Assembly: GCA_026414225.1 (NCBI GenBank)
Contig: JAOAJK010000001.1
Coordinates: forward strand, 196,886-260,885
DNA length: 64,000 nt
DNA from: Thermoplasmata archaeon
Lineage (GTDB): Archaea; Thermoplasmatota; Thermoplasmata; Lutacidiplasmatales; SKW197
Direction of reading: 5' to 3'
In this document: positions 62,718-64,000 of the stretch, piece after piece
How the letters are laid out: each line of letters opens with the position of its first letter
Position numbering within the stretch: position 1 is the first letter of the stretch
Notes under the pieces: model-generated
Seen by the model: only the letters and a program-made list of their open reading frames with translations
What the model was told of the DNA's origin: nothing
Database searches by the model: none
Program-made: the position numbers and the translations under genes

Positions 62718-64000
62718 ATGCGGAAAGGTCAGGTGTCAGGGAAATGTGTGCTCCGTCCGTATCCATGTTCCCCGCCCGAGATGGGATCCATGACCGTAAG
62801 GGCTCATAACCATAATGTAGACCACCTTGGAGTTACCAGGTTTACAAAGCTCACCACACTGGTTGTGGTAATGCTTCTGATTCTGGGAGCCGCATCGACA
62901 CTGCTGGTAATCTGGCTCAGCATACAGAATGGCTCGCCCCCAGAAAGGATAAGAATAGACGGGAATCCAGAGGACTGGCAGGATAAAGCAATGATTGAGC
63001 AGGCAGCGGCGAACATGGACTTCCCGATCGAAAGGTATGCAGTGGATTACGATGAAAAATATCTCTACTTCTGTTTACGGACTGGAAGCTCGCACCAGGT
63101 ATTTGAGAGCAGCGGGGATGCAAGGGACACCGTGATGCTGTATCTGGACACAGGAGTCCCTGGCTACAGAATTGATGGTTTTCAGGCAAAATACAGGATT
63201 GAGATATCTGGCACCAGCGGGTATGTGGTTTCTGGAACGATTTCTGAATACGCAGGTGATGGAAAATCCTGGAAATGGGTGGCAAGGGGCTCGGTGGAGG
63301 CAAGAGCAAACCTAGGATTTCTTGAGGGAAGGATAAGGAAAGCCGATATCGGAAACACGGAGCCAGCAATTTATTTTATCGCCCAGCGTGCTGATGGAAA
63401 AAGTGGCAGGAGCGTTATCCCAGTATCTTGTAAAATGCAGGGAATTGAAATTGTCCAATCAGGGGTAGTGGATAAGATTATTGCACCATCACAGGAGGCA
63501 GAGATGCTCAGATTTACAGCGAGCGCCTACGGAAAGCCCACGGTGCTCCACAGCATCACTGTGAAACGGCTGGGGGCCTACTGCGGCATGCTCAACTTCA
63601 GCGTGTCCGGAGAGGGAAACGGAGAGGTTTGCAAGGGAGCTCTCGAGGCAGCAATGGATAAGGTGACTGTTCCTGTTGAAAAAACCATAAGCCCAGGTTT
63701 GCCTCAAATCTTCAGGGTTGTGTGCGATGTAAGCGGAATTGAAAACAACTCAACCGGGCTGAAAATCGAGAGCGCAAGTGTAGAGGGCACCGTAATGGTT
63801 TACGGAAGTCCGAAGGCGGTCTATGTAGGACAGCCAGGTGGGATAATCATAGACGGGGCTTTCGGAGACTGGACAAACATTTCTTCCTATCCAGACCCGT
63901 TGAATGATCTGACAATGCATCCCGGAAATCTACCCCCGAATCCAGATATTGACCTGGTTGAAACTAAGCGCGCAGATGATGGAAGCAGCATATATTTCTA
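62718..64000 (+). CDS. Large surface protein with DOMON/CBM9-like modules (runs off the right edge)
   Basis: The frame is open from ATG 62718 to the end. After a short tail, one membrane helix (LTTLVVVMLLILGAASTLLVIWL) anchors it, and an extracellular part begins with IDGNPEDW, repeated later as IDGAFGDW, the opening of CBM9-like beta domains. It may bind sugars or redox cofactors. GAGGTGA lies upstream. A 46-codon frame (62669-62809) from a leaderless ATG overlaps its start in another frame. Confidence 0.75.
   Translation, partial: MRKGQVSGKCVLRPYPCSPPEMGSMTVRAHNHNVDHLGVTRFTKLTTLVVVMLLILGAASTLLVIWLSIQNGSPPERIRIDGNPEDWQDKAMIEQAAANMDFPIERYAVDYDEKYLYFCLRTGSSHQVFESSGDARDTVMLYLDTGVPGYRIDGFQAKYRIEISGTSGYVVSGTISEYAGDGKSWKWVARGSVEARANLGFLEGRIRKADIGNTEPAIYFIAQRADGKSGRSVIPVSCKMQGIEIVQSGVVDKIIAPSQEAEMLRFTASAYGKPTVLHSITVKRLGAYCGMLNFSVSGEGNGEVCKGALEAAMDKVTVPVEKTISPGLPQIFRVVCDVSGIENNSTGLKIESASVEGTVMVYGSPKAVYVGQPGGIIIDGAFGDWTNISSYPDPLNDLTMHPGNLPPNPDIDLVETKRADDGSSIYF

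Noticed and set aside
1-64000. CRISPR array
   Set aside because: Despite a cas6 gene, no regularly spaced direct repeats of 24-40 bases were seen anywhere in the window.

Overview
The window is a chromosomal piece of an archaeon of the euryarchaeal type, most likely a Thermoplasmatota-like lineage. The evidence is a PCNA sliding clamp, a replication factor C small subunit, archaeal-type prolyl- and tryptophanyl-tRNA synthetases, MfnA, DUF504 and UPF0201 proteins, and an archaellum operon with arlF/arlG and a fused arlC/D/E gene. Many genes start about 25 bases after a TATA box (leaderless), and others carry GGTGA or GGAGG ribosome sites. The exact lineage cannot be fixed by reading alone.

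Layout. 0-6.4 kb: a truncated secreted protein gene, a zinc-ribbon protein, proS, an M20 peptidase, coaBC, a 50-residue Cys-rich protein that is easy to miss, and trpS. 6.4-14.2 kb: archaellum operon (two archaellins, fused arlC/D/E with two zinc ribbons, arlF, G, H, I, J). 14.3-15.1 kb: 3-hydroxyacyl-CoA dehydrogenase. 15.1-17.7 kb: a tight four-gene minus-strand operon encoding a UFM1-like modifier, a UFC1-like E2, a UBA5-like E1 and a JAMM metalloprotease. This is the most striking content of the window. 17.8-20.2 kb: a DDE transposase, an AT-rich membrane ORF and pieces of a decayed thrombospondin-type-3-repeat surface protein. 20.3-26 kb: tldE/tldD, rfcS, a CBS protein and pdxT. 25.7-28.9 kb: an isolated cas6 in one operon with two glgC-like genes; no CRISPR array is visible. 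29-37 kb: an MBL-fold hydrolase, small membrane and soluble proteins, a 790-residue coiled-coil protein, a radical SAM protein coupled to a STAND-like ATPase with TPRs. 37-46.8 kb: a MIP channel, a sugar nucleotidyltransferase, a coiled-coil protein, larB, an aminotransferase, a DUF47-like fragment, cysK-cysE, mfnA, a zinc-ribbon protein and a histone-deacetylase-fold protein. 46.9-56.5 kb: a surface protein, gmhB, leuC, DUF504, pyrG, a second deacetylase-fold protein, several small proteins and PCNA. 56.5-64 kb: thiolase, an RHH/double-KaiC/membrane-protein cluster, an MTA/SAH deaminase and the start of a large surface protein.

How the parts work together. The modifier cassette looks like a minimal conjugation pathway. 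The modifier is 81 residues and already ends in Val-Gly, so it needs no maturation protease. E1 and E2 carry cysteines at the UBA5 and UFC1 positions, and a JAMM enzyme takes the place of the cysteine proteases (UFSPs) that reverse UFM1 modification in eukaryotes. No E3 is visible. The archaellum operon is self-contained except for the prepilin peptidase (arlK), which is not in the window. The cysE-cysK pair makes cysteine. mfnA and coaBC could both feed coenzyme A synthesis, if MfnA makes beta-alanine.
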